Origin: a virus
Direction: 5' to 3' (one strand)
DNA: 40,173 nucleotides
Virus record (IMG/VR): IMGVR_UViG_3300045454_000125
Coordinates: 1 to 40,173 of that record
The translations under genes were made by a program, and so were the position numbers. Below, one piece after another: positions 37,755 to 40,173 of this stretch (positions are counted from its first letter, which is position 1; each line of letters opens with the position of its first letter). The notes beneath the pieces are model-generated. The model had not been told where the DNA came from and ran no database searches. It saw only the letters and a list, made by a program, of their open reading frames with translations.

Positions 37755-37915
37755 AGCGCGAATACGATTTCAAAGTCTGGCGCGGATGGGTGAAATTCTT
37801 CGCCTACACCCCTCTGCGCGGCATCATGATCGAAGACGGCACGGCATACGGCTACGATCGAGCGACCCTCTACGACTGCGAGTGCTTGACGCTCGGAATG
37901 GACGGCGTGGCATGA
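37751..37915 (+). CDS. 54-aa hypothetical protein
   Basis: Reads MKREYDFKVWRGWVKFFAYT and on with GTAYGYDRATLYDCE. Aromatic, small beta-type. Coupled by ATGA on both sides, which supports it although it is short. Unrecognised. Confidence 0.65.
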   Translation: MKREYDFKVWRGWVKFFAYTPLRGIMIEDGTAYGYDRATLYDCECLTLGMDGVA

Positions 37916-38202
37916 CCGAGATCACACAGGAAAACCGGTTCATCGATATCCCCGACCTCAATCGGTTTCAGATCGGTGACCATGTCATCGTTGACGCAAG
38001 TTCTGAGAATGACCGCTTTGAAGGCGTCGTTATCGGGATCGAGCTTCAACGCTTGCATGGGTCGAAGTACCTCGTGCCCAGCATCACGCTTCTGCACGAT
38101 GGATGCACCACCGATGGCTTCAAGCCGATTGACTGCCGCAAGGTGCAGCCCCCACCGCCTCAAACGAGGGCGTCCCTCACCAAGGATGCCACCCATGACT
38201 GA
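37912..38202 (+). CDS. hypothetical SH3-like small protein (96 aa)
   Basis: The core NRFQIGDHVIVDASSENDRF then EGVVIGIELQRLHGSKYLVP has the look of an SH3-like barrel; the end is Pro-rich and polar. Unrecognised. Start by ATGA overlap; the frame upstream to 37714 is not supported. Confidence 0.65.
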   Translation: MTEITQENRFIDIPDLNRFQIGDHVIVDASSENDRFEGVVIGIELQRLHGSKYLVPSITLLHDGCTTDGFKPIDCRKVQPPPPQTRASLTKDATHD

Positions 38203-38632
38203 ACTGGAGCCGGTAGCGTGGATGGACGACGGCACGACGCGCAATGGATCGGAAACCACCAGCTTCCGCGTAGTTCATGCCGACACGAAAGCGACGATGC
38301 CACGCGCATCATCCGAGAACTTCACTGTGGCCCTTGTCCGTCTCTCCGACGCAGAAGAGCTTGAGGCGCGCTTGACGTCGGTCTCGGTCATGAAAGACGC
38401 GTTCCAGGCTGCATTTTGTCGCGTCACGCGCGAGCTTGAAGCCGCAGAGGCGCTGCTGAAGGAGGCGGGGGAAGCACTGAAGCCGTTTGCAGAGGCTCTA
38501 GATAGCAGCAACGGAGATGAGCGCGACGGCTCTCCGATATGGGAAACATCGTGTGCAATGGCCATTGACTTCAGGCACCTCCGCGCCGCCCGTTCCCTCA
38601 TGTCCAAGATCGGAGAACGCAATGGTGAGTGA
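38195..38632 (+). CDS. hypothetical phage protein (145 aa)
   Basis: Opens TELEPVAWMDDGTTRNGSET, a start (EPVAW) common to many phage accessory proteins; then a helical, Glu-rich region (TRELEAAEALLKEAGEALKP) and a domain end (HLRAARSLMSKIGE). AAGGAT upstream of the ATG at 38195, which overlaps the previous gene by eight bases. Function unknown. Confidence 0.7.
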   Translation: MTELEPVAWMDDGTTRNGSETTSFRVVHADTKATMPRASSENFTVALVRLSDAEELEARLTSVSVMKDAFQAAFCRVTRELEAAEALLKEAGEALKPFAEALDSSNGDERDGSPIWETSCAMAIDFRHLRAARSLMSKIGERNGE

Positions 38633-38978
38633 TCTAAACCTGATCCAGCGCTTAGAAGAAATGCGCGTGAATGGCCGCGATATATACGAGGTCGCCAACC
38701 AGCTTGGCGGGTACGTTGGCCCCGACACCGAAAGGCGTTTGGCAGATTTCCTCATCCGTGAGGCAAAGGCGGCATCTGATCTTGCCGACGAGATTGTCAG
38801 GCTCACCGCCGCACTGGCAGAGGCGAGAGACAAGGCGCTGGAAGAGGCCGCTTTCGTGTTGGAGTGCAAAGCAGCCTATTTCTCCGCCCTACCGTGGCAA
38901 TCTGGACGGCATAAGGAGGTCCAGCAGCGTTACCGCGATGATGCCGCCGCCATCCGCGCCCTGAAGGAGAAGCCATGA
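38622..38978 (+). CDS. hypothetical helical protein (118 aa)
   Basis: Starts MVSDLNLIQRLEEMRVNGRD; long helices follow (DLADEIVRLTAALAEARDKA, then VQQRYRDDAAAIRALKEKP). One of the Ala/Glu-rich helical accessory proteins of phages. Overlaps the previous gene by 11 bases and the next by four. Confidence 0.7.
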   Translation: MVSDLNLIQRLEEMRVNGRDIYEVANQLGGYVGPDTERRLADFLIREAKAASDLADEIVRLTAALAEARDKALEEAAFVLECKAAYFSALPWQSGRHKEVQQRYRDDAAAIRALKEKP

Positions 38979-39262
38979 CGCTCCCGACTGTTTTTACCCC
39001 TGAGCAGGTGGCCGCTCACTACGGATGGTCGCCGCGTAAAGTGCGCGAGATTGCGCGAAACATTGGAGCGTGTTCTGTTATCGGCGGCAAGATGGCCCTC
39101 ACAGAAAATCACGTCAATCAGATCCTGGAGGCTAACGTATGGCGCTCAAGCTCTCCCTCCGTGGTGACTACTGGCAGATCACGGGCACCCTCGAAGGGGT
39201 CAGACACCGCGAAAGCACTGGCTTTGCTAAACGAGATAAAGCAGCAGCAGAGCGCTTCCTAG
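38975..39262 (+). CDS. excisionase-like HTH protein (95 aa)
   Basis: Residues 5-52 form a winged-helix/MerR-like excisionase-type HTH: TVFTPEQVAAHYGWSPRKVR then IGGKMALTENHVNQILEA. Directly before the integrase, as expected for a directionality factor that bends att DNA. The last 124 bases lie inside the integrase gene in another frame, so the C-terminal 40 residues (Ser-rich, basic) are dual-coded. Confidence 0.7.
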   Translation: MTLPTVFTPEQVAAHYGWSPRKVREIARNIGACSVIGGKMALTENHVNQILEANVWRSSSPSVVTTGRSRAPSKGSDTAKALALLNEIKQQQSAS

Positions 39263-40173
39263 CGGAGAGTATGCCGCGACTGCTACAGAAGTCGCTTGCA
39301 ATCAAGGCTGGGAAAGAAGCGCCGCGAGATCTGACATTCGCAAAGGCTGCCATGCTCTATATCAAAGCCGGGAAGCCGACACGGTTCGTTGCCGAGATGA
39401 TCACGCATTGGGGCGATACTCCGGTCAAGGAAATCACCAGCGGGAAGGTTCGGGCTGCGGCTCTTGAGCTATTCCCGAAGGCGACAGGCAGCACCAGAAA
39501 CAGGCACGTCATTGTCCCTACGCAGGCAATCATCAACCACGCCGCAGAGCTGGAGCTGGCCACGTTCCTCAAGGTCAAGCGCTACAAGGTCGAGACAACC
39601 ATCAAGACGCCGGCAACGTGGCAATGGGTGCAAGCCTTCATGGCCGTAGCAAATCCGAACCTGGGGGCCCTGTGCGCTTTTATGTTCATGACCGGAGCGC
39701 GGGTGTCCGAGGCCATAGACCTGCGCTGGGCTGACGTTGACCTAGACGCGGCGAAGGCCGTCATTCGGCAGACCAAGGTAGGCAAGGAGCGGATTGCACA
39801 CATGCCGCCTGAACTCGTCAAGGCCATTGATGCAATTCCAGGGGAAAGATTGCCGGAAGGTCGAGTGTTCAAATACTCGTCACGGCACACAGCAAACGTC
39901 CAGTGGCGCAAGTGGATTGCGAAAGCCGGTATCGAACCGCTCTCGTTCCATTCCTGCCGCCACGGGTTTGCGACGACGCTTCTGCATCGTGGTGTTGATC
40001 CGGTCACAGTGGCGAAGCTGGGCGGCTGGGCGGATGCGCAGTTGGTGTTTCGCACCTACGGCCACGCGATGAACGACCCGACCATTCCGGACCTTTTGAC
40101 ACAAGAACCTGGCACAAAGATCAGGCACAATCCAAAAACCAATGCACGATCAAGGATAAAGGTGATAAAGTAG
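39139..40173 (+). CDS. int: tyrosine-recombinase integrase
   Basis: A 344-aa integrase. N-terminal arm-type and core-binding part, then the catalytic domain with Arg188 (MTGARVSEAIDLRWADVD), a Lys near 213 (TKVGKERI), His271 and Arg274 (FHSCRHGFATTLLHRG), Trp297 (LGGWADAQL) and nucleophile Tyr307 (FRTYGHA). It inserts and, with the HTH protein, excises the phage. GGAGG seven bases before the ATG. Last gene of the rightward operon; the window ends at its TAG, so the att site is outside or unseen. Confidence 0.93.
   Translation: MALKLSLRGDYWQITGTLEGVRHRESTGFAKRDKAAAERFLAESMPRLLQKSLAIKAGKEAPRDLTFAKAAMLYIKAGKPTRFVAEMITHWGDTPVKEITSGKVRAAALELFPKATGSTRNRHVIVPTQAIINHAAELELATFLKVKRYKVETTIKTPATWQWVQAFMAVANPNLGALCAFMFMTGARVSEAIDLRWADVDLDAAKAVIRQTKVGKERIAHMPPELVKAIDAIPGERLPEGRVFKYSSRHTANVQWRKWIAKAGIEPLSFHSCRHGFATTLLHRGVDPVTVAKLGGWADAQLVFRTYGHAMNDPTIPDLLTQEPGTKIRHNPKTNARSRIKVIK

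Noticed and set aside
1-40173. tRNA genes, rRNA, CRISPR arrays, IS elements
   Set aside because: No cloverleaf with a T-arm consensus, no regularly spaced direct repeats and no transposase was noticed on reading; a covariance-model scan would be decisive for tRNAs.
40100-40173. att core at the integrase end
   Set aside because: No stretch here repeats near base 1, so neither attL nor attR can be assigned inside the window.

Overview
The window looks like an almost complete temperate, P22-like podovirus prophage. It runs from a small + strand gene at base 1 to the stop codon of a tyrosine integrase at 40173. The sequence is moderately GC-rich, and many of the small proteins have the character of families found in phages of Hyphomicrobiales (Rhizobium, Agrobacterium, Brucella and relatives). 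That host assignment is an inference; no host gene, tRNA or att site lies inside the window.

Layout. (1) 1-978: four small + strand genes. (2) 956-20565, all on the minus strand and read right to left: three small early-late genes, small and large terminase, P22-type portal, scaffold, coat, adaptor (gp4-like), tail hub/stabilisation protein (gp10-like), a set of ejection-type proteins (one with a SleB-type wall hydrolase and four FDxGRFG motifs), tail fibre, a secreted fibre-like protein, then lysis (GH108 endolysin, holin-like protein, overlapping spanin pair), a DUF3310 protein, an HTH-metallophosphoesterase and a small membrane protein. (3) 20566-21316: a + strand island with its own promoter and a palindromic operator. 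(4) 21681-29375: leftward early region, mostly minus, with ATGA-coupled genes: Cro-like regulator, unknown proteins, small membrane proteins, RusA resolvase, adenine methyltransferase, DnaA-domain-IV protein and, last, a NusG-like factor. It is interrupted by + strand islands at 24965-25365, 26513-26701 and 27431-27766. (5) 29376-31087: immunity region with a CI-like repressor and shared operators at two early promoters. (6) 31088-40173: rightward early operon of very small overlapping genes, a recombination block (Rad52-like annealing protein, SSB, NinB/DUF1367-like, DUF968-like), a nucleoside deoxyribosyltransferase-like enzyme, an excisionase-like HTH protein and the integrase.

How it may work. 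The CI-like protein would hold both early promoters through the palindrome RATGC-N5-GCATT, found twice between cI and the Cro-like gene and twice before the rightward operon. The repressor has Cys where the latent-protease Ser is expected and Asn where the cleavage-site Gly is expected, so classical RecA-driven self-cleavage may be impaired. Leftward transcription ends with a NusG paralogue placed just before the 20-kb late operon, a position that suggests a lambda-Q-like role carried out by a NusG fold.

Best leads: the two-promoter operator system with a 41-bp dyad at 30932-30972, the altered repressor protease, the NusG-like late factor, the FDxGRFG virion protein, the signal peptide on a fibre-like protein, and a small gene at 30465-30632 with an in-frame TGA at what looks like a Trp position.
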